A stretch of 64,000 nt of DNA from Branchinecta lynchi (taxonomy: Eukaryota > Arthropoda > Branchiopoda > Anostraca > Branchinectidae). The stretch's first letter is position 1. Each line of letters starts with the position of its first letter. The stretch spans positions 6,407,790 through 6,471,789 of the forward strand of contig JAKZAP010000021.1 in assembly GCA_023053575.1 (NCBI GenBank), read 5' to 3'. Under the pieces are notes generated by a model, which was given only the letters and a program-made list of their open reading frames with translations, was not told where the DNA came from and made no database searches. A program made the translations under genes and the position numbers. Below are positions 1-10,800 of this stretch, in pieces.

Positions 1-1478
1 TTAGCGATCCCGCGAGTTCGTCATACTTCCTGATGTGCTAGGGCGATGAAACTTGGCAGATATGTCAGGGATCCGAACAGATTGACTGGAGAACAGCCGT
101 TTCCTCGATCCGACCATCATGGGGGGAGTGGATGGATGGGAGTCCGGAATCTAGTGGCGTGCATAACTTTTGAACGGGTGATCGGGATTTGAATGAAACT
201 TGTCTGGTGGAAAGAGCTATCGCCTCGGATATTCAGTGTCAAGTCCGGGTCGGGTCCGATACTTGTCGGGGATTGGGTGGGGGGCGGAAAACTCAAGAAC
301 GCTTAAAGCAGAGGGATTGGGACGGAACTTAATGGAGAGAACAAGCAGTAGGCCTAGATAGGAAATTGACGGAGCCAGATGGTTTCGGGGCTCTGCGGGG
401 GCAGTTGGAGGGGGTTTCCTGGAATTCCGGTAGTCGCGAGTTAGAATAGTTCCAGATTTACTAAGACAACGAAACTTTGTATACATATTAGCAAACCGAC
501 TTAATTGACTTAAGAACCTGACACAACATATCCCGGGAAACTCCGTTCCTAGATCCGAGTATTTTTGGGGGAGCAAGGGAAGAGAAGTATGGAAATTGAC
601 TTCCGTAAATTGCGAACGAGTGGTCTGATTCGAGTGAAACTTAATGGGTGATAAGAATCGATGGCATCGACATGTAAAACATGCGTTCGAACTATATGCG
701 ACTACGGTTGGGGGAATTTGGGGGTGGGGGGAGGAACTTTTGACATGCAGAATAACCAAAGGGATGGACCGAATGAGATGCAAGTTCGACAGTGCCGAGT
801 TTATGCGGACTAGATTTGTTATTTGGCGTCCGGGCCGGATTCGGCCAAGGTGGGGGGGGGGGGTACTGGAAACTTGCAGATATGCTATGCTCCAATTTCA
901 GTAAACTTGATGGACAGGAAGAGGGAATTAGGAGATACGACGTTTATGTTTTCAAGTCCTGTTTGGCCACAGTGGGGCAGTTGGAGGGAGATTGCCGTAA
1001 ACTTTGAGGCTCGCATAGGGGTCAAACGAGTGCATCAGTTTAAATGAAACATGGAACGTAGAGAGAGCATATGACACATTTTGGGCCAGAACCGGATCCG
1101 ACAAAGTTGGTGGTGGGGGGTACCGGAATTTTCCAAAAAAATGCTCAGATTCGAGTGAAACTTGATAGATGGTATAAAAGAAGATGCTTTAGATGATCCA
1201 TTTTTTTAGTCCGAACCAGATTCGGCCACGGTAGGGGGAGATGGAGGGAGTACCGGAAATCGTGTACCACGTCTAGGGTTCAAATGAGTCAGTCATGTGC
1301 ATTTGCTACAGATAATCGAGACGATGCCCAAACTGCTCAGAAGTGAGTGAAATTAAATATCCTATTTCTATTTCCGAACCGCATTTTTTTATGGCGGGTC
1401 TATTTTGTGACGTTCTCATCTACTTTCTTGTACTGCCTACTCGTACCAAGTGCCATATGAGCTCGTAGCTCTTGTTTA
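1..1478 (-). repeat. Truncated copy of the CAAGTGCCATAT-bounded tandem-unit element
   Basis: The sequence closely matches the block at about 20639-21996 in the same order, including the GATCCCGCGAGTTCG start and the CAAGTGCCATATGAGCTC terminus near 1448-1466. The window opens inside the element, so its other end is missing. It is made of diverged units of roughly 250-300 bp that repeat a GATGAAACTTG / GTGATCGG / GGGGGAGTTGGAGG pattern, with a poly-G tract near 846-859. The open frames here are short, overlap on both strands and are shared by all copies, so I treat it as non-coding. Between this block and the first exon at 2054 no gene was seen. Confidence 0.8.
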
Positions 1479-1654
1479 AAATAGTAGAAGCATGATTCTC
1501 AAAAAGGGGTACGCAACCTTTTTGAACCTTGACTAGGGGTACGCGGTACGGAAAAGGTTGGGAACCACTGTACAAAGCGACCTTAAAGTGACAATGACGT
1601 AAATGGGTTTTGATGATCATCAATCAAAGCAGATTTTTAGCATGCAAACGGTTA

Positions 1655-1895
1655 AGCAGCATGCCTAGCCAAGCAAAGATGTCTAGGCACGTACCTAGCA
1701 TCACCAATTATTATAGTGATGCTAGGTGATGTGATGCTATATAGATGTCTAGTCACCAATTATTATAGAGGCGAAAGCCTTCTTATTGCAATTATATTAT
1801 TATTATTATCACCGTTCACACCAATGCCTAGGCACAGATTTTGGTCCAGGCTCGGTGCCCGACTACGCTTGAGCACGTGCCTAGGCATGCTTGGG
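1655..1895. repeat. Small inverted-repeat region with CCTAGGCA motifs
   Basis: An arm around 1659-1695 (AGCATGCCTAG, TCTAGGCACGT) is partly complementary to 1876-1892 (ACGTGCCTAGGCATGCT). The phrase ACCAATTATTATAG occurs twice between them. This looks like a small degenerate MITE-type hairpin, but the arms are imperfect and no target-site duplication was identified. Confidence 0.35.
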
Positions 1896-2053
1896 AACGC
1901 GGCTTTAGTGGCTCGCGTTTCGCCTGTTGAGCTCTGCGCTCGGCAGTACGAGGGACAGAAAATAATTTTCTAAAAGTCAAATTCTACCCCAAAAGGCAGA
2001 ACAAGTACTTTAACCAATCACTGTCGATGACTCAATTTTTTTCTTCTTCTCAG

Positions 2054-3094
2054 AGTACCAAGAACGGATTGTTAGAGCCGCATCTGTCGTTCAGCAAGGA
2101 CTTGCCGTGCCTTCCTTCGTGTCCCAGCTACATGCCGTCGATGTCAGAGACCTCACCCGTTACCTAGACTGCGTTACTGAAGCAAACGCAGCATCTCGGC
2201 CCTCACTGCCGCAACTTGTCACGCAGAACTTCAGTATACCACCGACATTAAGTTACAACCCATTTCCATCCGGGTTCAGTCCACGTAATTTTCCTCAAAA
2301 TTCCTCGAGGTTTCGGCCAATAACTACCACTGTCATGCTCACACCCGCCAGCAACCCTTCAGGAATGTCAGCACAGCGAGTACAGGGACGTTCTATCGGA
2401 CAGTTGGCTGAAAATGGAAGAAATAACCCTGAGTCCTTGAATCCTCGGATTCGACGGGCAATTCTGGCAAATACGGCTTCTCCAGCCTCTGCTCAGGGGA
2501 CGCCTTCAGGACATCCAGTCCCTACGGAATACTTTCGTTTGACCCCAATACCTGTTACGATTCCGCTCGTAAATACTAACACCACGGCTCTTACTGATGC
2601 CACGTCGAGCGGTGACGTTACGTACACAAATAGACCCCGGATTTTAAAAACTGCTACCACATCTGATGCTGGAGCAATGCCAGAAAGTCCCACTACATTT
2701 CTAAAGCGGGTCTCGAGAACTGGCACTACGTCTGCTACTGGGGCAACGCCGAAACGCGGTGTTGAAACCGAATTCTTCGCCTCTTTCGTACCGTCGGGTC
2801 CTCGATGCCTTGAAGACACAGACTTGGGGTCAATTTTAGAAAGCTGGAAGGATAGAGGCCTGGGAAGTTGTATCAAGTTGCTGCCGGCCCCCAGCAAGTA
2901 TACACCGATGGAAATAACTATTTTCGATGACGGCTTAGATGACAAGGTGGCGTCTGTGGTGTTACCTGTTTCAGAAGAAAATCTCAAGCCGCCAACCGTT
3001 CCGGGAGTAAACGGTACCGCTTTTTGCTCGCCGCCAAACCCTGGCGGGTCAGGAAGGAGCTCAGGAAAAGAACTAGAGGCAGCTACGATTGAAG
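2054..3094 (+). CDS. C2H2 zinc-finger protein, internal exon A (upstream exons not seen)
   Basis: This exon encodes about 347 residues of the N-terminal half of a zinc-finger protein whose fingers all lie in the next exon. A polypyrimidine tract and CAG end at 2053, and the donor GAAG|GTAAGT follows at 3095, leaving phase 1. The frame begins YQERIVRAASVVQQG and has no in-frame ATG until about 2335. It is open into the acceptor, so at least one upstream exon must exist; acceptor use at 2055 is an alternative. The sequence is Ser/Thr/Pro-rich and probably disordered, with no recognised domain. A short acidic patch, FDDGLDD, lies near 2921-2941. The join to 7835 completes a Gly codon and keeps the frame. 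That joins two reading frames that look like separate genes when viewed alone. Function is not known; a nuclear DNA- or RNA-binding role is inferred only from the fingers of exon B. Confidence 0.75.
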
Positions 3095-3614
3095 GTAAGT
3101 GAAATTTCTTCGCCTGCTCTGTCCCAGGTTATTCCACTTCTACAGTAGAAGTGATTTGTCCAACTTTAATTCAAAAGCAAATGGAAGCCGATAGTAAGTT
3201 AAAGGCCTGAAGCTTCCTACAATACAGCTCAAGCCGCAATCGGGGAGGGTCAAACCCACTATAGATTTCCACCCCCACCCCCCGCAGACCAAGCTAGCCA
3301 CACAGGCCGTGACAGAGGCATTTGCTGTCCAGATTAACTGATAATAATTAACTGATAATTCCTTCTGTAACCATTTTATTGTTTCGTAATGAAAAATCAT
3401 AAGTGAAGTCGACCCATTTCTGATTGTTCGTCGTGAGCGACAAGATTGACTCACAAGTTGAAAGTCGCGGACACGCCTGTTTTGTGTTGTTTTTTAGCTG
3501 TATTTTCGAATGCCTGAAAACACATGCTTAGAGGAAATGATTTTTAGAAACACATTTCTGGGGTATTTGTAAGTAAGAAGCAAGTAGGTAATGTATTTAT
3601 AACCCGCCTTTTTG

Positions 3615-4580
3615 AACAAGACCAAAGGTTTCGATGGGATCCCAAAAATTCAATATCTGATCCAGACAACTGGGTACTGTCTTAGCCAGATCCAGTCATC
3701 GCCAGACTCCTTGAACATTTTTACAATTAAAATTCAGAAACAGATTAAGCCAAATAGCTAGTCATCTGAGAAAACTAAGTTCAGATTTGGATTCAGCATG
3801 TGTGTTTACCCCTATAAGTCATATCTGTTTTGACGAAAACTTCCTGCCACTTCTGCCAGATTCCGGTCGAACTATATTTCCGGATAAAATATAATTGTCA
3901 AACACGGATTCAGCATCTCTTCTTACCCTTAAATCGGTTATCTAATCAACTACAAATAAAACTTAAGCTTCTAACAATTTTCCGGTTTTGGCCGGATTCG
4001 GGGGGAACTATATGTCCAGGTAGAAATTTTTTTCACATAAGTGTTCAGCATGTCGTCTTGCCCTAAATCGAACATTTAATCAACTCCAAATAAAAGTTTT
4101 AATTTTAACAAACTTTCCGGTTTGGGCCGGATTCCGGGCGCACTACTTGTCTGTCGAGAAAATGGTTTTCACCATCGTCCTCAGCATGTCTTCCTACCCT
4201 TACATCGAACATTTACTCAACTTGAAATAAAACTTTTACTTTTAACGAACTTTCCGGTTTGGCCGGATTCCGGGCGAACTACTTGTCCGATGACAAAATG
4301 GTTTTCACCATCGTGTTCAGCATGTCTTCTTGCTCGATGATCGACTATCAAATTAGCTGTTTCAAAATATTTTGTTTGCCCCTTACTCCCCCATCCCTAA
4401 ATGTAGGGCTACAAAGCCCATCTACGAACTTGACTGGTCCGACGACCCAACGAATCCTGACACCAAGTTTCATCAAAATGTCTAATTCCCTTCGAGAGTT
4501 ATCTTGCTTACAGACGGACAGACGGACAACTTTTGCGATGTCATAGGTATCCCTCCACTTACGTTTCGTGATCCCAAAAA
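3615..4580 (+). repeat. GGGATCCCAAAA-bounded element with 137-bp units, shorter copy 1
   Basis: It starts with an ACAAGACCAAAGGTTTCGAT sequence followed by GGGATCCCAAAA and ends with GACGGACAACTTTTGCGATG, CATAGGTATCCCTCCACTTA and a final GATCCCAAAA. Internal units of about 137 bp repeat TTTCCGGTTTGGGCCGGATT and CATGTCTTCCTACCC. It has fewer units than the copies at 4968 and 55795. No transposase or terminal inverted repeat is visible. Confidence 0.8.
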
Positions 4581-4967
4581 GTGGAGTAAATAAAAGAAAA
4601 TAAATAAACACTTCGGCCAGGAAGCAGTAGATAAGGTCGTGTGCTGGTTGGGCCCTACTGCCCATGTCCATGGGCAGGTAGAAAGTTTATCTCATAAATC
4701 TACTTCCGTGATTAAAAAATCAGATTTGCTTTTACTCTCAGTAAGGATATGTAAAATATCAGCTTCAGTGCAAATAAATGTTCGTGTTTATTTAGAATTT
4801 TCACGGACTGTGGGGAATTTTGTTTGGTATATCTCGTGTGCTTTGTAAGACGGAGTTTGGACATTCTGATGTCTGATCGATATCTGACCTTTTCTTCAGT
4901 TCACTTCACTTCAGGACTTTTAATCGAGGAAGAAGCCATATTCTAACGCTCACAGACAAACAAAAGT

Positions 4968-6259
4968 AAACAAGACCAAAGGTTTCGATGGGATCCCAAA
5001 AATTCAATATCTGATCCAGACAACAGGGTCTTGTCTTAGCCAGATCCAGTCTTCGCCAGACTCCTTGAACATTTTTACAATTAAAATTCAGAAACAGATT
5101 AAGGCAAAATAGCTAATCACCTGAGAAAACCAAGTTCAGATTTGGATTCAGCATGTGTGTTTACCCCTATCATATCTGTTTTGACGAAAACTTCCTTCCA
5201 CTTCTGCTAATTTCCCGGTTCCGGCCGAACTCCAGAACTACTTGTCCGGCGAAAAAAGAAAGCTCAAACACGAAATCAGGGTATCTTCTTTCCCCAGTAA
5301 TGAACATCTAATCAACTTCAAATAGAAATTTAGCTTATAACAAATTTTCCGATTCCAGCCGGATTCCGGTCGAACTATATGTCCAGGTATAATATGATTG
5401 TCATACAGGGACTCAGCATCTCTTCTTACCCCTAAATCGCTTATCTAATCAACTAGAAATAAAACTTTGACTTCCAACAGTTTTCCGGTTTTGGCCGGAT
5501 TCCGGACGAACTATACATGTCCGGGTAGAAACTTGTTTTCACATAAGTGTTCAGCATGTCTTCTTGCCCTAAATCGAACATCTAATCATCTCCAAATAAA
5601 ACTTTTAATTTTGACAAACTTTCCGGTTTGGGCCGGATTCCGGTCGAAATACTTGTCCGTCGAGAAAATAGTTTTCACCATCGTCTTCAGCATGTCTTCC
5701 TACCTCTAAATCGAACATCTAATCAACTTCAAATAAAACTTTTACTTTCAACAAACTTTCCGGTTTGGGCCGGATTCCGGGCGAAATACTTGTCCGTCGA
5801 GAAAATAGTTTTCACCATCGTCTTCAGCATGTCTTCCTACCCCTAAATCGAACATCTAATCAATTTCAAATAAAACTTTTACTTTCAACAAACTTTCCGG
5901 TTTGGGCCGGATTCCGGGCGAAATACTTGTCCGATGACAAAATGGTTTTCACCATCGTGTTCAGCATGTCTTCTTACCCCATAATCGACTATCACATTAG
6001 CTGTTTCAAAACATTTTGTTTGTCCCTTAATTTGAATCCCCTCCCCCACCCCTAAATGTAGAGCTACAAAGCCCATCTACGAACTTGACTGGTCCGACGA
6101 CCCAACGAACCCTCACACCAAGTTTCATCAAAATATTTCATTCCCTTCGAGAGTTATCGTGCTTACAGACGGACGGATAGACGGACGGACGGACGGACAG
6201 ACGGACAACTTTTGCGATGTCATAGGTATCCCTCCACTTACGTTTTGGGATCCCAAAAA
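4968..6259 (+). repeat. GGGATCCCAAAA-bounded element with 137-bp units, copy 2
   Basis: It has the same ends and internal order as 3615-4580 and 55795-57215. Successive CCGGTTTGGG anchors at 5623, 5760 and 5897 are exactly 137 bp apart, which is not a multiple of three, so the repeated short frames are not protein repeats. A GACGGACGGACGGACAGACG-type tetranucleotide tract lies near 6170-6207 just inside the right end. Confidence 0.85.
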
Positions 6260-6288
6260 CGTAATTAGAAGACCACATAAATAGTCAC

Positions 6289-6410
6289 ACTATATTGACG
6301 GTGCAAAACGGATAAATCAGCTACATTTTATTAAGAGTTATATTTCAGCCCTTCTTGGCAAGGGTCCGCTTCAAGCACAAGCCGCTCAAACTGGAAAATG
6401 AACTTGAAAG
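6289..6410 (-). repeat. Short dispersed segment, inverted relative to 57.42-57.58 kb
   Basis: Text including GACGGTGCAAAACGGATAAA, TCAGCTACATTTTATT and GCCCTTCTTGGCAAGGGTCC is the reverse complement of sequence at about 57420-57545. Part of it also matches 7287-7400 (GCTGACTTATCCGTTTTG, ATATGATTCGCAGTCAGC). In both places it sits just outside the GGGATCCCAAAA element, so it may belong to a larger host repeat. Confidence 0.6.
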
Positions 6411-7045
6411 CATATCTCTAGTAAATCTGAAAGTATATCTAGCCACATATTTCTTTTTCATACATTTTAACCCAAGGGGGCAGAGATAGGCGAAGCCACG
6501 AGTTACATAATGTCACTATTGTGCAGTTTGCGATAGTAGCAATCTATTTCTCAGAGATGTACGATATGATATGCCAATCGCGATTGGCGAACATTTCATA
6601 ACGTGGTAATCATCGAATATTTCTCTAGCATTGTAAAGACGCGGGAGACCAAAAAGAAATCTTAACTAATACTCGTGATGACTATCTTTCCTTGCCGATG
6701 CAAAATCTCCGGCCTCTCCGAGTATCTAGCCGAAGAAAGGCAGGAGTGATGTCACATCTGCACCCAAAGATCGCGGTGATTGATTGGCTCAGGATTTGAG
6801 TCGTTGAGTTTGAGTCGTACGGACACGCTTACTCCTTCTTCCTGATGATCATTGGCGTGTTTTGGACTTAGTCATATAGAGTATTGTCAGCAGTCATATA
6901 GAGTATTGTCAGCAATGCGCATCTCGCTCAGACTTTGTTTGGTACGATTGCTGATCAGCGGCAAACCAAAAATGCTCGGACAGTAAGATTGAAACACAAA
7001 TGTCTTAACATCTGAAGAGCAATAATGAGCGGAGTGGGTGAGATA

Positions 7046-7206
7046 CCCTGTAAAAAAAAAATCTTGCAGTATTTGCTACTAGGATTAATCTTGTCTTGAT
7101 TGAGATCAGATTATTCCTAATTTGGATTAATTTTATCCCAATGGAGATAAGATTAATCCCAATAGCAAATAGTGCATCCTTATTGGGAGAAACTTTTACA
7201 GTGTAG
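7046..7206. mobile_element. Hairpin MITE with CTGTAAAAA termini, copy 1
   Basis: Ends read CCCTGTAAAAAAAAAATC and ACTTTTACAGTGTA. The interior is largely self-complementary (GCAGTATTTGCTACTAGGAT pairing with ATCCCAATAGCAAATAGTGC), giving a roughly 160-base foldback. It resembles the element at 7625-7776. A non-autonomous DNA element is the likely explanation; the family was not identified. Confidence 0.65.
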
Positions 7207-7624
7207 CCTACTATGGCTGAGCCGAAGTCAGTGCTTAGGTTCTTACTGCGTTTGTAGTGTTTTAGGTTTAAAATATTTCAAAAAATTCCTCTGCAGTGAT
7301 GCCGCGCCAGCGAAATATAGCTCGAATAAAATTTAGCTGACTTATCCGTTTTGTACCGTCAAATATGATTCGCAGTCAGCTTAGACTGAAAGAACATCTA
7401 TTCGGCAATATCGAGTATGCGGCGAAGAAACTGTCCAACCAATGAACAAACATTATTCATTTATAAATAAAAAAGGACCGGCAACTTTTCGCGCTGGCAA
7501 CGAAGTAGCGAAACTTGGGTCCGCTGTTGATTGGAAACTGGAATAGACTGGAGCTTAGACAAGCCGATCATAATCGCCCCCGGAGGTCTATCTTTGAGTA
7601 GCCTTTGGTGGAGGAGATAATCTT

Positions 7625-7776
7625 TACACTGTAAAAAGTTTCTCCGAGTAAGGATTAAAGTTAACTGCAGTATTTGCTACTGGGATTAATCTTATCCCTG
7701 CTGATATAAGATTAATCCGAATTAGAGATAATCGATCCCAGTAGGAAATACTGCATGATTTCTTTTTTACAGTGTA
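7625..7776. mobile_element. Hairpin MITE with TACACTGTAAAAA termini, copy 2
   Basis: The 13-base left end TACACTGTAAAAA is matched inverted at the right end (TTTTTTACAGTGTA). The interior repeats the GATTAATCTTATCCC and AGTATTTGCTACTGGG text of copy 1 in foldback form. It lies about 60 bases upstream of the exon B acceptor. Confidence 0.7.
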
Positions 7777-7834
7777 GGTAAACGCTATCTGTCTCCGGAC
7801 TTTGAGAACTTACATATGTGATTATCTTTTTCAG

Positions 7835-10800
7835 GATGGAAGGGTGGAAGATGCGGACCCTGTTCCACCACGAAGCCGGTTCATATTGACCCTGAAGTGC
7901 ATGATCCAGCGTCAGAACGCCCATGCAAAGAAAGACATAGTTCCAACAAAAGCACCGAGAGTGAAGAGAGAACTGGGTCGAATAAAGCCCCCTCCGTTTT
8001 TACGTGGCAGCTCGGCCGCCTTGTTGAAATTGAAAATCTGTTAGAAAATGAAGCAGGAGAAACTGTAACTAAAGAAACTCCCAGTTCAAGCAAAACTTCA
8101 AGCGAAATGGCTAAGGTCATCGACATACGATCGCGGTTTACTTCTAGTGGGCAGAGCTCACACCCTTCTGGCCAATTAGACACTGGGATGGTCGTCACAG
8201 GGAGTAACAAAGGAAATAAGAACGATAACGCTCCCAAGAAAGAGCAGGCTCTGGTTGGAAACGTAACAGGCCGTCAACATTCTGCTTCCTTCAACGAGAA
8301 CTCGCAAACCGCAAACAACCTCCCTTCATCGTCGGCGAAATGTCCGAAGAAGCGTAACTCCAAGTCAAGCAAGACCACGCCCTCAAACAGCGAAGACCAG
8401 GGTACGTCACTATCAGAACCGGGGCCTACTACTGCTTTAAGAAAAGACGATTCTTCACTGGGAAATCAAGACTCTGAATCGTCGCCAGCTGGACAAAAGG
8501 ATAGAATATCGAAAAGTCCAAGAACAGATACCGCGTCACGTAGAAGACCAGAATCAGAGAAGAAACCAGCAGTACCCAAGGAAGTTTCGAAACTGATCAG
8601 GATCTTGGCCCAGGATAGCCCTTGTAAGAATTTAAGAAGCAGCTTAGACAGTCAATCCACAGATACTAACGCGGCAAGTTTAAAAGTGTCTGCTGAAATC
8701 CGTGGAAGTAAAGACGGTACAAGGAAAGGCAATAGACTCCCTGAGGAATCCAAGGATAATCTAAGCCCAGATTTGGTAGCGGAACCATCAACATCGAAAG
8801 TGATAGGTTCGATGGCCCATAAAGCTGATGAGACTCTGGAAAAGCGAGACTCTGAGCTTAGACACGATAAGGAAACGTCACCAGTTGCGCAAAAGGGAGG
8901 ATTACCAACAGGGACAGACAACGTTCCTGGAAGACTTAGTTTGGACAAGAACCAGCCATTACTGAAAGAATTGTCAGCCTTTTCCAAGAAACTTTCTACA
9001 GCAAAGGTGATACATTCGAAGGCCACTGAAGCTAGAGCTCCCTTGCCATCTAGTGTCGGGAAAGGGGAGTTGCAAACGGAAATATTGGTGAAAGAACTAA
9101 ATGCTCTGCTCCAGGGTTCTAGAGCAGGTCTGGCTCATAAAAAAACTGAAGCCATTGAGAAAGGGAAACAGTCAGGAAGTTCAAAACAAGAATTTCGGAA
9201 GGAATCAGGAAAAGGGGAAAACTCAAATAAAGACTGTGCTGTAAACTTGCAACTGGTCGGAGACTCAGACATAATAGATTGCTCCTCACGGGTTACCGGA
9301 ATTATGAGAAATAAGAAATACCGATGCCTGCCTTGCTGTATTATTTTCGACAATGGCACAGCGTTCAACTGGCACTTTATGAAGAAGCATGAAGTGAATG
9401 CGAAATTCGCGAATCTCATGCAATCCAGCGAATCTGAGCCCATGCCTTCTCCTGCGGGTTTCATTCGGCCCTCAATTCCGAAACCCCTTGGAGCAAGTTC
9501 CATAGCAACACAGCCCGATCAAGCAGAATTTCCCTCATCTACTCCTGATTTGGCTAAATCTGTTGGAACGACGGTAATGCAACCGAAGGAAGACGCTGCT
9601 ATGAAAAAGTCCGGCACGAAACCTGCGGCTGACCCAGCAGCTCGAGATACTGAGACTTCCGTTCCACCTGGACCGCTCAGGGGACTAGCTCAGCCACAGA
9701 ATAACAACATAGTTTCAGGTGAGAAAAGGCCCATTATCACTGTACAGGAAATCCGTACGGGTTGTTCTTTAGAAGTTATCGCCCATCGGTCTAAAGCCAA
9801 GTTGATTAGCCCTGGCCCTGAAGCTAAGGTGTCAGCACCAGAGCTAAGTACAGCGAAGTCGGGAACTGAACCTGCGGCTGACCTAGTGGCCCGAAATGCT
9901 GAGACTGCTGTTGAAAAGGTTAACCGGCCTGGACCGCTCAGGGTCTTAGCTCGGCCGAAGAATACCAACATAGTTTCAGCTGAAGAAAGTCCCGAGGTTA
10001 AGTCGTCAGCACCACAGCATAGTACAACGAAGTCGGTCACTCAACGCGTGGCTAGCCCATCTGCCCGAGATGCTGAGACTTCCGTTGGAAAAGCTAGCCA
10101 GCCGGGACCGCTCAGGGGCTTAGCTCTGCCGAAGAATGCTAACTTAGCCTCAGCTCTGATTCCGACAAATCCTTCATCAAAAATTATTGACTGTCGAGCT
10201 AATCTAGCGAAGTTGATCCGTCTTCCCCATAACAATCATCAGGCTAAGTCGCCTGCGCTGCAGCGTGGCAGAACGGCTAGTGAGCGTTTCACAGGCCTGT
10301 CTTCTATCGGTAACGGCCATTCTCGATCTTGCCCGCAACCTTCAGACTCCGCCGGCGTTGTTCCACTTGATCCGCTTAGCCTTCCGAATCAGTCAGACAT
10401 TATTGTCCTAAATGATGACGATGAATCGCCACTGGGAGCTTCCGTCAATCGTCGTCCAGCACCAAGAATGGTGACCAGTCAGAGTGGAAAGCTGTCTTCG
10501 CTGAATTCAGGAGAGACCAATCAGAGACCCGTGCTGAATAAATGGACCAATCAACGGAAGTCAAATCCTGCACCGCAGCCACAAGCGCAGGGGCAAAAAG
10601 CCCAGTCCCTCCTCCTCAAAACGATTATCGACTCCCTTAAAGACCAACCAGTCCGGCTTAACGAATCAGAAGTCGTATGCACAGCTTGCAACATCCGCTT
10701 CTCCTATCTGTTCGAACTTGGAGAACACCTATGGGACCAACATAAATCCGGCCGTCACCAATGTCCATTCTGTCCTTTTAAATTCCATCTGAAGTTCATG

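Larger units (their letters stand above)
3095..7834 (+). other. Intron of the zinc-finger gene, mostly repeats
   Basis: This 4,740-base phase-1 intron runs from GTAAGT at 3095 to TTTTTCAG at 7834. It contains two copies of the 137-bp-unit element (3615-4580 and 4968-6259), a short inverted segment shared with 57.4-57.6 kb, and two hairpin MITEs (7046-7206 and 7625-7776). The stretches 3141-3600, 4581-4967 and 6411-7045 show no gene or clear repeat. Confidence 0.7.

Noticed and set aside
2493..2987. A 164-codon minus-strand frame
   Set aside because: It is antisense to zinc-finger exon A, with no motif or splice context.
2107..3102. A stand-alone gene starting at GTG 2107
   Set aside because: The frame is open upstream to a CAG acceptor at 2053, has no ATG at that place, and its end falls just past a perfect GTAAGT donor. 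It is an exon.
5467..6055. Repeated short proteins in the 137-bp array
   Set aside because: The period is not a multiple of three, so the similar short frames are shifted and stop in every unit; they are by-products of a DNA repeat.
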